DNA of 64,000 bases, from contig NZ_CP106869.1 in NCBI RefSeq assembly GCF_025665335.1, forward strand, positions 2,072,501 through 2,136,500. Direction: 5' to 3'. The translations under genes and the position numbers were made by a program. Shown piece by piece: positions 25,841-34,346 of the stretch. Each line of letters starts with the position of its first letter. Position 1 is the stretch's first letter. The DNA comes from Xanthomonas sp. AM6. Lineage in GTDB: Bacteria > Pseudomonadota > Gammaproteobacteria > Xanthomonadales > Xanthomonadaceae. Below the pieces are notes generated by a model. It made no database searches, was not told the origin of the DNA, and worked only from the letters and a program-made list of their open reading frames with translations.

Positions 25841-26950
25841 ATGCCATTGACCGTCACCCAAGCGGAAACCTCCGAACGCGACGCCATCGCCGCGGTCGCG
25901 GCCTTGCGCGCGCAGCTCGGCGCCGCGCCGCTGGATGCCGTGCTGCTGTTCTGCGATGCGGAGTACGACCTGGACGCGCTGGGTCCGGCGCTCAAGGCCG
26001 GTTTCGACTGCCCGGTGATCGGCTGCACCGCCGCCGGCCAGGTCGGCGAGCGCGGCTTCCAGAGCGACGGCATCCTGGTCGCCGGCCTGCGCGGCGGCGT
26101 GCTGCAGGCGCAGCCGTTGCTGATCGCGCCGCTGAGCGACCTGCAGGCGCAGGTCGCGGTCGCCGCCGAGGCGGTGCAGGCGGCCACCGCGGACAAGGCC
26201 GGGCAGTGCTTCGCGCTGCTGCTGGTCGATGGCCTGTCGACCTGCGAGGAATACCTGGCCGCGGCGCTGTACCGGATGATCGGCGACGTGCCGCTGCTCG
26301 GCGGCTCGGCCGGCGACAACCTGCGGTTCGAGCGCACCCAGGTCTATTACGACGGCCGCTTCCTGGCCGATGCGGCGGTGCTGACCCTGTTCCGCTCGCG
26401 GCATCCGTTCGTGGTGTTCAAGCTGCAGCACTTCGTCGCCAGCGAGGTCGAGCTGGTGGTCACCGAGGCCGACCCGGAGCGGCGCCTGATCTGCGAGATC
26501 AACGGCGAGCCCGCGGCGCTGGCCTACGCCGAGGCGATCGGGGTGCCGCTGGAGGCGCTGAACCCGCACGTGTTCTCCACCTATCCGCTGCTGCTGACGC
26601 TCAGCGGCGAGCCTTACGTGCGCTCGATCCTGCGCGTCAACGAGGACCTGTCGCTGACCTGCTACTGCGCGGTGGAGGAGGGCATGGTGGTCGCGGTCGG
26701 CAAGGCGGTGGACGTGATGGAGACGCTGCAGCAGGCGTTCGCCGAGGTGCACGAGGCGGTGCCCGATCCGGCGCTGGTGATCGGCTGCGACTGCATCCTG
26801 CGCCGCCTGGAGTTCGGCCAGTCGCAGATGCAGCAGCAGGTCGGCGCGTACATGGCGCAGCAGCGCGTGTTCGGTTTTTCCACCTACGGCGAGCAGTTCA
26901 ACGGCCTGCACGTCAACCAGACCTTCACCGGCGTGGCGATCGGGAGATGA
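25841..26950 (+). CDS. FIST-domain sensory protein
   Basis: 369 residues with a FIST N-terminal domain (about 20-220) and FIST-C domain (about 220-365). Visible signatures are CPVIGCTAAGQVGERGF, LLGGSAGDNLRFERTQVYYDG and, near the end, CDCILRRLEFGQSQ with FGFSTYGEQFNGLHVNQTFTG. The FIST family is thought to bind small ligands such as amino acids and to feed signal-transduction proteins. There is no membrane segment. The next gene, a histidine kinase without a sensor of its own, overlaps the stop by ATGA, so this is probably its sensor. The ATG at 25841 is a choice among several (25817 is possible); no strong ribosome site decides. Confidence 0.88.
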   Translation: MPLTVTQAETSERDAIAAVAALRAQLGAAPLDAVLLFCDAEYDLDALGPALKAGFDCPVIGCTAAGQVGERGFQSDGILVAGLRGGVLQAQPLLIAPLSDLQAQVAVAAEAVQAATADKAGQCFALLLVDGLSTCEEYLAAALYRMIGDVPLLGGSAGDNLRFERTQVYYDGRFLADAAVLTLFRSRHPFVVFKLQHFVASEVELVVTEADPERRLICEINGEPAALAYAEAIGVPLEALNPHVFSTYPLLLTLSGEPYVRSILRVNEDLSLTCYCAVEEGMVVAVGKAVDVMETLQQAFAEVHEAVPDPALVIGCDCILRRLEFGQSQMQQQVGAYMAQQRVFGFSTYGEQFNGLHVNQTFTGVAIGR

Positions 26951-28080
26951 GCATGCACGCAGATGCAGCGCCGGCCCCGGCGGGTGCCGCGGCCAGTGCC
27001 GTCCAGGGTGGCGACGCGGTGCTCATCGCCGAACTGCGCCGGCAACTGGCCGCGCGCGACAAGGTGATCGCGGTGCTGAAGAAGCGGGTCACCGCGCGCG
27101 ACGACGCGGTCGCCTCGCCGCTGGCCACGCTGCAGCAGAACATCGCGCTGGGCAAGGTGGTGGCGCTGAAGACCCAGGAACTGAGCCGCGAGCGCCATGA
27201 GCTGGAACAGGCGCTGGCCGACCTGGGCAAGGCGCAGGTGGCGCTGCTGCAGGCGCAGAAGATGGAGTCGATCGGCCAGCTCGCCGCCGGCATCGCCCAC
27301 GAGATCAATACGCCTGCGCAGTACGTGCGCGACAACCTGGCGTTCGTGTGCAAGGCCAAGCAGATCCTCGACCAGGTGTTCGACATGACCTTCGGCATCG
27401 TCGATGCGGCGCGCGCGCAGGGCGTGGCGCCGGAGCTGGTCGCCGCGCTCGATGCGCAGGTGAAATCCTCCAAGTTCCAGTACCTGCGCAAGCAGACCCC
27501 GGAGGCCCTGCAGCAATCGCTGGAGGGGCTGGACCGCATCACCAAGATCGTCGGCGCGATGAAGATGTTCTCGCACCCGTCGGCGGGCGAGAAGGAACCG
27601 GTGGACCTGCGCGAGCTGGTCGCCACCACCATCACCGTCGCCCGCAACGAATGGAAGTACGTGGCCGAGGTCGAGACGGAGTTCGCCGACGACGTGCCGC
27701 TGGTGCCGTGCCTGCGCGACGAGATCGGCCAGGTGCTGCTGAACCTGGTGGTCAACGCGGCGCATGCGATCGGCGACACGCTGGTGCCGGGCGAGCGCGA
27801 GCAGGGCCGGATCCGCATCATCCTGCGCCGTGCCGGCGACAGCCACGTGGACCTGTGCGTCAGCGACGACGGCCCGGGCATTCCCGAGGCGATCCGCACC
27901 AAGGTGTTCGACCCGTTCTTCACCACCAAGCCGGTCGGCAAGGGCACCGGCCAGGGCCTGGCCATCGCCTATTCGGCGGTGGTGGAGAAGCACCAGGGGC
28001 GGATCTTCTTCGAACCCTCGGCGGACCAGCGCGGCACCACCTTCGTGGTGCGGCTGCCGCTGAACGCCGGGGCGGGCTGA
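26947..28080 (+). CDS. Soluble sensor-less histidine kinase
   Basis: 377 residues. The N-terminal 100 residues are a coiled coil without membrane helices or a sensor domain. The dimerisation box is QKMESIGQLAAGIAHEINTP with phospho-acceptor His118. The ATPase domain has N-box VLLNLVVNAAHAIGD, G1 DDGPGIPE, F-box FDPFFTTKPVGKG and G2 GTGQGLAIAY, all intact. The kinase type matches the ATP-binding branch used by NtrB-like and chemosensory-type soluble kinases. It overlaps the FIST gene by ATGA and is followed three bases later by the REC-HDOD gene. Confidence 0.93.
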   Translation: MSMHADAAPAPAGAAASAVQGGDAVLIAELRRQLAARDKVIAVLKKRVTARDDAVASPLATLQQNIALGKVVALKTQELSRERHELEQALADLGKAQVALLQAQKMESIGQLAAGIAHEINTPAQYVRDNLAFVCKAKQILDQVFDMTFGIVDAARAQGVAPELVAALDAQVKSSKFQYLRKQTPEALQQSLEGLDRITKIVGAMKMFSHPSAGEKEPVDLRELVATTITVARNEWKYVAEVETEFADDVPLVPCLRDEIGQVLLNLVVNAAHAIGDTLVPGEREQGRIRIILRRAGDSHVDLCVSDDGPGIPEAIRTKVFDPFFTTKPVGKGTGQGLAIAYSAVVEKHQGRIFFEPSADQRGTTFVVRLPLNAGAG

Positions 28081-28083
28081 GCG

Positions 28084-29190
28084 ATGCGCATCCTGTTCGT
28101 CGACGACGAAAAGCAGGTCCTGGCCGGGCTGGAACGCACCATGTTCATGGCCGACCGCGACTGGGACGTGGCCTTCGCCGGCAGCGGCGCCGACGCGCTG
28201 GCCACGCTGCAGGCGCAGCCGGCCGACGTGGTGGTCTCGGACATGCGCATGCCGATGATGGATGGCGCCGAACTGCTGCGGCGGGTGCGCGACAGCTGCC
28301 CGCGCACCATCCGTATCATCCTGTCCGGGCATACCGAGCAGGAAGCGGCGCTGCGCTCGCTGGACGTGGCCCACCAGTTCCTGGCCAAGCCGTGCGAGGG
28401 CGATGCGCTGATCGAGGCGATCGACCGCGCGGTGGCGCTGCAGCTGCTGCTGGACGATCCGGCGGTGCAGGCGGTGGCTGGCCGCATCGGCGGGCTGCCG
28501 TCGGCGCCGCGCATGTTCGCCCAGCTCAACCGCCTGCTCGGCGACCCCGCCGCCGGCGTGGCGCAGGTGGCGGCGGTGGTGGAAGGCGATCCGGCGCTGG
28601 CGGCCAAGGTGCTGCAGCTGGCCAATTGCGCGTTCTTCGGCAACGGCCATCACGTGGCCGAGATCAGGGACGCGGTCAATCGCATCGGCATCGGCCTGCT
28701 GCGCACGCTGGTGCTGGCCAGCGAGGTGTTCCACAGCGGCGCCGGCGATTCGGCCGACGCGCTGCGCGCCGATGCGGTGCGCGCCTCGCGGCTGGCGGCG
28801 GTGGTCGGCAAGGGCCATGCCGCCGAGGACGTGGTGACCACCGCGGCGCTGCTGGCCAACATCGGCGCGCTGTTGCCGGACATCGCGCAGCTGTGCCGCG
28901 ACGCCGACCCGCACGGCCGCGGCTTCCCGTCGCATGCGGAGATCGGCGCCTACCTGCTCGGCGTGTGGGGCCTGCCCGGCGCGATCGTCGAGGCGGTCGC
29001 CCATCACCGCACGCCGGGCCGGGTCGAGCATCGCCAGTTCGACGCGGTCGGCGTGGTGCACGTGGCGGTGGCGCTGGCACACGGCGCGGAACCGGACCTG
29101 GGCTACCTGCAGGCGATGGGCGTGGCGGCGCGGCTGCCGCAATGGCAGGCGGACTGCGCGCAGATTCGCCAAGCGGAGTGCGTGTCATGA
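28084..29190 (+). CDS. Response regulator with HDOD output domain
   Basis: 368 residues. A receiver domain (1-120) has FVDDEKQVL, the phospho-acceptor Asp53 in VVVSDMRMPMMDG, and the conserved Lys in FLAKPCEG. An HDOD domain follows (about 135-330), with VEGDPALAAKVLQLANCAFFG and VNRIGIGLLRTLVLA. HDOD proteins are catalytically inactive relatives of HD phosphohydrolases, often linked to cyclic-di-GMP or chemotaxis signalling. It is the third gene of the operon and overlaps the next by ATGA. Confidence 0.93.
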   Translation: MRILFVDDEKQVLAGLERTMFMADRDWDVAFAGSGADALATLQAQPADVVVSDMRMPMMDGAELLRRVRDSCPRTIRIILSGHTEQEAALRSLDVAHQFLAKPCEGDALIEAIDRAVALQLLLDDPAVQAVAGRIGGLPSAPRMFAQLNRLLGDPAAGVAQVAAVVEGDPALAAKVLQLANCAFFGNGHHVAEIRDAVNRIGIGLLRTLVLASEVFHSGAGDSADALRADAVRASRLAAVVGKGHAAEDVVTTAALLANIGALLPDIAQLCRDADPHGRGFPSHAEIGAYLLGVWGLPGAIVEAVAHHRTPGRVEHRQFDAVGVVHVAVALAHGAEPDLGYLQAMGVAARLPQWQADCAQIRQAECVS

Positions 29191-30344
29191 GCGAACCCGA
29201 ACTGCCGCGCATCCTGTGCGTGGACGACGAACCCAACCTGCTGGCCGCGCTGGAGCGCAACCTGTTCGGCCAGTTCGACGTGGTCACCGCCAACGGCGGC
29301 GAGGCCGGGCTGGCCGCGATCGCCGAGGGCCCGCCGTTCGCGGCGATCGTGTCGGACATGCGCATGCCGGGCATGGACGGCGCCGCGTTCCTGGCCGCAG
29401 CGCGCGCCCGCGCGCCGGACAGCGTGCGCCTGCTGCTGACCGGGCAGGCCGATGCGACCTCGGCGATCGCCGCGATCAACCAGGGCGCGATCTTCCGCTT
29501 CCTGTGCAAGCCGTGCCCGACCGAGGAACTGGTCGCGGCGCTGGAGCAGGCGGTGGCTCTGCACCGGACCACGCTGCTGGAGCGCGAACTGCTGGAGACC
29601 ACGCTGGCCGGCACCACGCGCATGCTCACCGAGGTGCTGTCGATGGTCGCGCCCTGGGCATTCCAGCGCTCGGCGCAGCTGCAGGCCTGCGTGCGCCACG
29701 TCACCGACAAGCTGCCGTGGCCGAACCGCTGGATGGTGGAAGTGGCCGCGGCGCTGAGCCACATCGGCTGCGTCAGCGTGCCCGGCGACATCGTGCAGCG
29801 CGAGATCGCCGGCGACGAACTGTCCGAGGAAGAACAGAAGCTGGTCGACGGCCATCCGCTGGTCGCGCACCGGCTGCTGACGGCGATCCCGCGCATGCAG
29901 GCGGTGGCCGAGATCGTGCGCTACCAGGCGCTGCCGCCGCCCGCCGACGCCGCGCCGGACGTGGTCCGCGGCGCGCACCTGCTGCGCGCCTCGCTGCTGC
30001 TGGTGCGCGGGCTGGCGCGCAAGCTGCCGCTGGCGCATGCGGTGCAGGAACTGCGCAAGGCCGAGCCGCCGCTGCCGCGCGGGCTGATCGACGCGTTCGC
30101 CGACCTGCAGCTCAACACCCGCAGCGGCATCCGCAAGGCCAAGGTCTGCGACCTGGTGCCGGGCTGGCGCCTGGAGCAGGACGTGGTGTCCAAGCGCGGC
30201 ATGATGCTGCTGGCGCACGGTACGGAACTGAGCCTCACCTCGATCCTGGCCTTGCGCAACCTGCAGGCGGCCGGCGCCATCGTCGAGCCGCTGCTGATCA
30301 GCTACGGCGGCACGGAACAGAGCGGGGCGCCGGTCGCCGCCTAG
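29187..30344 (+). CDS. Response regulator with degenerate HD-type output domain
   Basis: 385 residues. The receiver domain has Asp57 in AIVSDMRMPGMDG and the Lys in FLCKPCPT. The middle region (about 145-260) reads like an HD-GYP domain: AALSHIGCVSVPGDI, then EEEQKLVDGHPLVAHRLLTAIP and VAEIVRYQALPP. The catalytic HD pair and the GYP triplet are missing, so c-di-GMP hydrolysis is unlikely. The last about 90 residues hold a small beta-rich tail (LVPGWRLEQDVVSKRGMMLL) common after RpfG-like domains. It probably works as a binding or adaptor protein. Confidence 0.87.
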   Translation: MSEPELPRILCVDDEPNLLAALERNLFGQFDVVTANGGEAGLAAIAEGPPFAAIVSDMRMPGMDGAAFLAAARARAPDSVRLLLTGQADATSAIAAINQGAIFRFLCKPCPTEELVAALEQAVALHRTTLLERELLETTLAGTTRMLTEVLSMVAPWAFQRSAQLQACVRHVTDKLPWPNRWMVEVAAALSHIGCVSVPGDIVQREIAGDELSEEEQKLVDGHPLVAHRLLTAIPRMQAVAEIVRYQALPPPADAAPDVVRGAHLLRASLLLVRGLARKLPLAHAVQELRKAEPPLPRGLIDAFADLQLNTRSGIRKAKVCDLVPGWRLEQDVVSKRGMMLLAHGTELSLTSILALRNLQAAGAIVEPLLISYGGTEQSGAPVAA

Positions 30345-30436
30345 CGGCGCGCCTGGCGGCCGGCCGTGCGCGCTCACATCGGCTGCGCGGCGGCCCTGCG
30401 TATCCTTGCGCGTCTTTTTCCGGCCCGTCCCCGCGC

Positions 30437-31849
30437 ATGAGCTACGCCATCGTCTGGTTCCGCCGCGACCTGCGCCTGCAGGACCAGCCCGCGCTGCACG
30501 CGGCGCTGGCCGCCGGGCACACGCCGGTGCCGGTGTACCTGCACAGTCCCGGCGACGAGGGCGCCTGGGCCGCCGGCGCGGCCTCGCTGCGCTGGCTGCA
30601 GCGCTCGCTGGCCGCGCTCGACGCGCAGCTGCGCGCACTGGGATCGCGGCTGATCCTGCGCCAGGGCCCGGCCGAGACCGTGCTGCGCGAGCTGATCGCC
30701 GAATGCGGCGCGGTCGCGGTGTACTGGAACCGCCGCTACGAACCGGCCACGCAGCCGCGCGACGCCCGGCTCAAGCGCGAACTGCGCGAGCAGGGCGTGG
30801 AGGTGCACAGCCACAACGGCGCGCTGCTGTTCGAACCGTGGCAGTTGGCGACCCAGCAGGGCGGTCCGTACAAGGTGTTCACGCCGTTCTGGCGCAGCGC
30901 CTTGCGCCAGTGGCAGCTGCCGGCGCTGCAGCCTGCGCCGACGACGCTGCCGCCACCGCCGCAGGCGCTGCACAGCGAGCCGCTGCAGCGGCTCGGGCTG
31001 GCGTCGGCGCGCGACTGGGACCGCGGCTTCTGGGACGTGTGGCGACCGGGCGAGGCCGGCGCGCACGAGGCCCTGGAGGTGTTCGTCGACGGCGCCCTGC
31101 GCGGCTACGTCGCAGGCCGCGACCGTCCCGACCAGGTCGGCACCTCGCGCCTGTCGCCGCACCTGCACTTCGGCGAGATCGCGCCGTGGCGGGTGGTCGC
31201 CGAACTGGAACGGGAGCGGCGCGCCGCCAGCGGCGCAGCGATCGACGCCTACATCCGCCAGCTCGGCTGGCGCGACTTCGCCCACCACCTGCTGCACCAT
31301 TTCCCGACCACGCCCGAGCACAACCTCAATCCGCGCTTCGCCCGCTTCCGCTGGGCCACGCCGGCGCCGGCGCAGCTGGACGCGTGGCGGCGTGGCCGCA
31401 CCGGCGTGCCGATCGTCGACGCCGGGCTGCGCGAACTGTGGCACACCGGCTGGATGCACAACCGGGTGCGGATGATCGTCGCCAGTTACCTGTGCAAGCA
31501 CCTGCGCGTGCACTGGATCGAAGGCGCGCGCTGGTTCTGGGACACGCTGGTCGACGCCGACCTGGCCAACAACACGCTCGGCTGGCAGTGGGTGGCCGGC
31601 ACCGGCGCCGATGCCGCACCGTATTTCCGCGTGTTCAATCCGGTGACCCAGGCGCAGAAGTTCGATCCGCAGGGCCGCTACATTGCGCGCTGGGTGCCGG
31701 AACTGGCGGCGCTTCCGGTGGCCGAACGCTTCGCGCCGTGGCTGTCGCCGCAGCGCCTGGCGTCCTGCGCGCCGCGCTATCCGCGGCAGCCGATCGTGGA
31801 CCTGGCCGCCGGCCGCGACGCCGCGCTGGCCGCCTACCGCGCGACCTGA
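30437..31849 (+). CDS. phrB: Deoxyribodipyrimidine photolyase
   Basis: A 470-residue class I CPD photolyase that repairs cyclobutane pyrimidine dimers with blue light and FADH-. The N-terminal antenna domain opens with IVWFRRDLRLQDQPAL. The FAD domain has GTSRLSPHLHFGEI, the helix LWHTGWMHNRVRMIVASYLC and DADLANNTLGWQWVAGTGAD, all family signatures. The length matches E. coli PhrB (472). It stands alone on the same strand after the signalling operon, 92 bp after its last stop. Confidence 0.96.
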   Translation: MSYAIVWFRRDLRLQDQPALHAALAAGHTPVPVYLHSPGDEGAWAAGAASLRWLQRSLAALDAQLRALGSRLILRQGPAETVLRELIAECGAVAVYWNRRYEPATQPRDARLKRELREQGVEVHSHNGALLFEPWQLATQQGGPYKVFTPFWRSALRQWQLPALQPAPTTLPPPPQALHSEPLQRLGLASARDWDRGFWDVWRPGEAGAHEALEVFVDGALRGYVAGRDRPDQVGTSRLSPHLHFGEIAPWRVVAELERERRAASGAAIDAYIRQLGWRDFAHHLLHHFPTTPEHNLNPRFARFRWATPAPAQLDAWRRGRTGVPIVDAGLRELWHTGWMHNRVRMIVASYLCKHLRVHWIEGARWFWDTLVDADLANNTLGWQWVAGTGADAAPYFRVFNPVTQAQKFDPQGRYIARWVPELAALPVAERFAPWLSPQRLASCAPRYPRQPIVDLAAGRDAALAAYRAT

Positions 31850-31996
31850 GCGCCGCGCACGCGTCCGTGCGCGCGCACCGGCGCAGCGCCGATGCCGGTC
31901 GCGCGGCGGCGTGAACTGCGGTCGCGGCGCCCGCCGCGCCGCGATTGACGCCCTTCGCCGCGCCATGATTCACTCCGGCCACGCACAGGAGCATGC

Positions 31997-33481
31997 ATGG
32001 CCACCAGCACAGCCCGCCGCAAGCCGCGGCGCGAACCGATGTCGCGTGTGGATACCGCCTGGCTGCGGATGGAGCGGCCGACCAATCCGATGATGATCAC
32101 CGGCGTGCTGATGCTCGACGAGCCGCTGTCGCTGCCGCAGTTCAAGCAGCTGGTGCGCAAGCGCTTCCTGTCGTTCCCGCGCTTCCAGCAGAAGCCGGTG
32201 GAGACCGCGACCGGCGCCTACTGGCAGCACGACGACGATTTCGACCTGGACTGGCACGTGCGCCTGTCGGCCCTGCCCGGGCGCGGCGGCAAGAAGGCGC
32301 TGGAGCGCTTCGCCGGGCAGATGGCGTCCACGCCGCTGGACCAGAGCAAGCCGCTGTGGCAGTTCCACCTGATCGAACGCTACGAAGGCGGCTCGGCGCT
32401 GGTGGCGCGCATCCACCATAGCTACGCCGACGGCATCGCGCTGGTGCAGGTGCTGCTGTCGCTGACCGATACGCAGCGCATGCCGGAGCCGGCGGCGCAA
32501 CTGGGCCGCGCCTGGCTGAAGGACGACGGCAAGGAGGTGGTGCGCCGGGTCGGCGCCATCGACCGCTACCTGAAACTGGGCGGGCGCATGCTCGACAAGG
32601 GCCGGGAGATGTACCAGGACCCGAACCTGGCGCAGATGCTGGCCAAGGAGGGCGGCCTGATCGGCCGCGAACTGGCCAATGCGCTGCTGCTGTCCGACGA
32701 CCCGCCGACGCTGCTGCGCGGGCGCCTGGGCGTCAGCAAGCGGGTGGCCTGGGCCGAGCCGCTGGACCTGGACGAGGTGAAGGCGGTCGGCCGCGCCTGC
32801 GACTGCACGGTCAACGACGTGCTGATGGCGACGATGGCCGGCGCGCTGCGCGACTACATGCTCGAGCGCGGCGAACAGTTGGACGGGGTGACCCTGCGCG
32901 CCACGGTGCCGGTCAACCTGCGACCGCTGGAGCACGCGCGCAAGCTCGGCAACCATTTCGGGCTGGTGTTCCTGGACCTGCCGGTCGGCGAGGCCAACCC
33001 GGTGCGGCGCCTGCAACGCGTGGCCGAGGCGATGCAGCAGCTCAAGCAGTCGCGCCAGGCGATGGTGGTGTTCGGGCTGCTGGCCGCGGTGGGCATGGCG
33101 CCGGCGGCGCTGCAGTCGCTGGCGCTGGACCTGTTCAGCCGCAAGGCGACCACGGTGGCGACCAACGTGCCGGGGCCGCAGCAGCCGCTGTACCTGGCCG
33201 GCAGCGGCGTGCGCGAGATGATGTTCTGGGTGCCGCAGACCGGCTCGATCGGGGTCGGCGTGTCGATCATGAGCTACAACCACCGCGTCCACTTCGGCCT
33301 GATCGGCGATGCGCGGCTGATCCCCGATCCGGACGCGGTGATGCGCCGGATCGGCGCGGAATTCGAAAAGTTGCTGTACCTGGCGCTGATGGGCGACTGG
33401 GACCATCCGCTGGGCGCGGCGGACGCGGACGCGTTGCTGCCGCTTCCTGAACAGGGCGCATCCGTCCGCAGCGCGGGCTAG
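31997..33481 (+). CDS. Wax ester synthase/diacylglycerol acyltransferase family protein
   Basis: A 494-residue WS/DGAT-type acyltransferase. The catalytic motif HHSYADG is at residues 140-146, followed by the family's second block (VNDVLMATMAGALRDYML) and the C-terminal NVPGPQQPLYLAG. Such enzymes make wax esters or triacylglycerol from acyl-CoA. In Xanthomonas relatives a role in storage lipid is not established, so the substrate is open. The N-terminal 14 residues are Arg/Lys-rich. The ATG at 31997 follows GGAG within 10 bp; Met15 is an alternative start. Confidence 0.9.
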   Translation: MATSTARRKPRREPMSRVDTAWLRMERPTNPMMITGVLMLDEPLSLPQFKQLVRKRFLSFPRFQQKPVETATGAYWQHDDDFDLDWHVRLSALPGRGGKKALERFAGQMASTPLDQSKPLWQFHLIERYEGGSALVARIHHSYADGIALVQVLLSLTDTQRMPEPAAQLGRAWLKDDGKEVVRRVGAIDRYLKLGGRMLDKGREMYQDPNLAQMLAKEGGLIGRELANALLLSDDPPTLLRGRLGVSKRVAWAEPLDLDEVKAVGRACDCTVNDVLMATMAGALRDYMLERGEQLDGVTLRATVPVNLRPLEHARKLGNHFGLVFLDLPVGEANPVRRLQRVAEAMQQLKQSRQAMVVFGLLAAVGMAPAALQSLALDLFSRKATTVATNVPGPQQPLYLAGSGVREMMFWVPQTGSIGVGVSIMSYNHRVHFGLIGDARLIPDPDAVMRRIGAEFEKLLYLALMGDWDHPLGAADADALLPLPEQGASVRSAG

Positions 33482-33556
33482 GCTTCGTTCATGCCGGTCT
33501 CGCGGCCCACTGTTTATGCTTGCGCCCACTTCACTTCAGATTCGGGAGAGAGCGCG

Positions 33557-34252
33557 ATGAAACGCACCGCCATCCAAGGCATTTCCGTGGCGCTGGCCAG
33601 CGCGCTGGTGTTGTCCGCCTGCGCCACCGGCGGCTCCTACGTGCAGCGCGACCAGTACGGCAATCCGACCGAGCAGCAGAACCGCACCGGCCGCGGCGCG
33701 CTGATCGGCACCGCGGTCGGCGTCGCCGCCGGCCTGCTCAGCGGCAGCAGCGCCACCGAGCGCCGCCAGCACGCGATGATCGGCGCCGGCATCGGCGCGC
33801 TCAGCGGCGCGGCGATCGGCAACTACCAGGACCGCCAGGAGCGCGCGCTGCGCGAGCGCACCGCCAACACCGGCATCGACGTGCGCCGCGACGGCGACAA
33901 CATCACCCTGAACCTGCCCGACGGCATCACCTTCGATTTCAACCAGTCCACGCTGAAGCCGCAGTTCTATTCGGCGCTCAACGGCGTGGCCAAGACCCTG
34001 GGCGAATACAACCAGACCATGATCGAAGTGGTCGGGCACACCGACAGCATCGGCAGCGACGCGGTCAACCAGCGCCTGTCCGAGCAGCGCGCCGCCTCGG
34101 TGGCCGCGTACCTGACCGCGCAGGGCGTGCAGCGCGAGCGCATCGAGACGCTGGGCGCGGGCAAGAAGTACCCGATCGCCGACAACAGCACCGAGGCCGG
34201 GCGCGCGCAGAACCGCCGCGTCGAGATCCGCGTGGTGCCGCTGCGCTCCTGA
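33557..34252 (+). CDS. OmpA-family lipoprotein with glycine zipper (YiaD-like)
   Basis: 231 residues. The signal peptide ends in the lipobox LVLSAC. A glycine-zipper stretch (GALIGTAVGVAAGLLSG and GAGIGALSGAAIGNYQD) precedes an OmpA C-terminal peptidoglycan-binding domain (about 120-231), with ITFDFNQSTLKPQFY, VVGHTDSIGSDAVNQRLSEQ and EAGRAQNRRVEIRV. It should tether the outer membrane to peptidoglycan, as YiaD does. GGGAGAG lies 8 bp before the ATG. A strong hairpin follows. Confidence 0.95.
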   Translation: MKRTAIQGISVALASALVLSACATGGSYVQRDQYGNPTEQQNRTGRGALIGTAVGVAAGLLSGSSATERRQHAMIGAGIGALSGAAIGNYQDRQERALRERTANTGIDVRRDGDNITLNLPDGITFDFNQSTLKPQFYSALNGVAKTLGEYNQTMIEVVGHTDSIGSDAVNQRLSEQRAASVAAYLTAQGVQRERIETLGAGKKYPIADNSTEAGRAQNRRVEIRVVPLRS

Positions 34253-34274
34253 GCGGGGCCACCGCTGGGCGAAA

Positions 34275-34307
34275 CGCGAACGGGCCGCTGCATGCGGCCC
34301 GTTCGCG
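34275..34307. terminator. Hairpin terminator between convergent genes
   Basis: CGCGAACGGGCCGC and GCGGCCCGTTCGCG form a perfect 14-bp stem with a 5-nt loop, between the OmpA-family gene (+) and the LysR gene (-). No clear T-run. Confidence 0.65.
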
Positions 34308-34346
34308 TTCCCGAGGTCGGCCGCGCAACGCGCGGACGTGCCTGGC

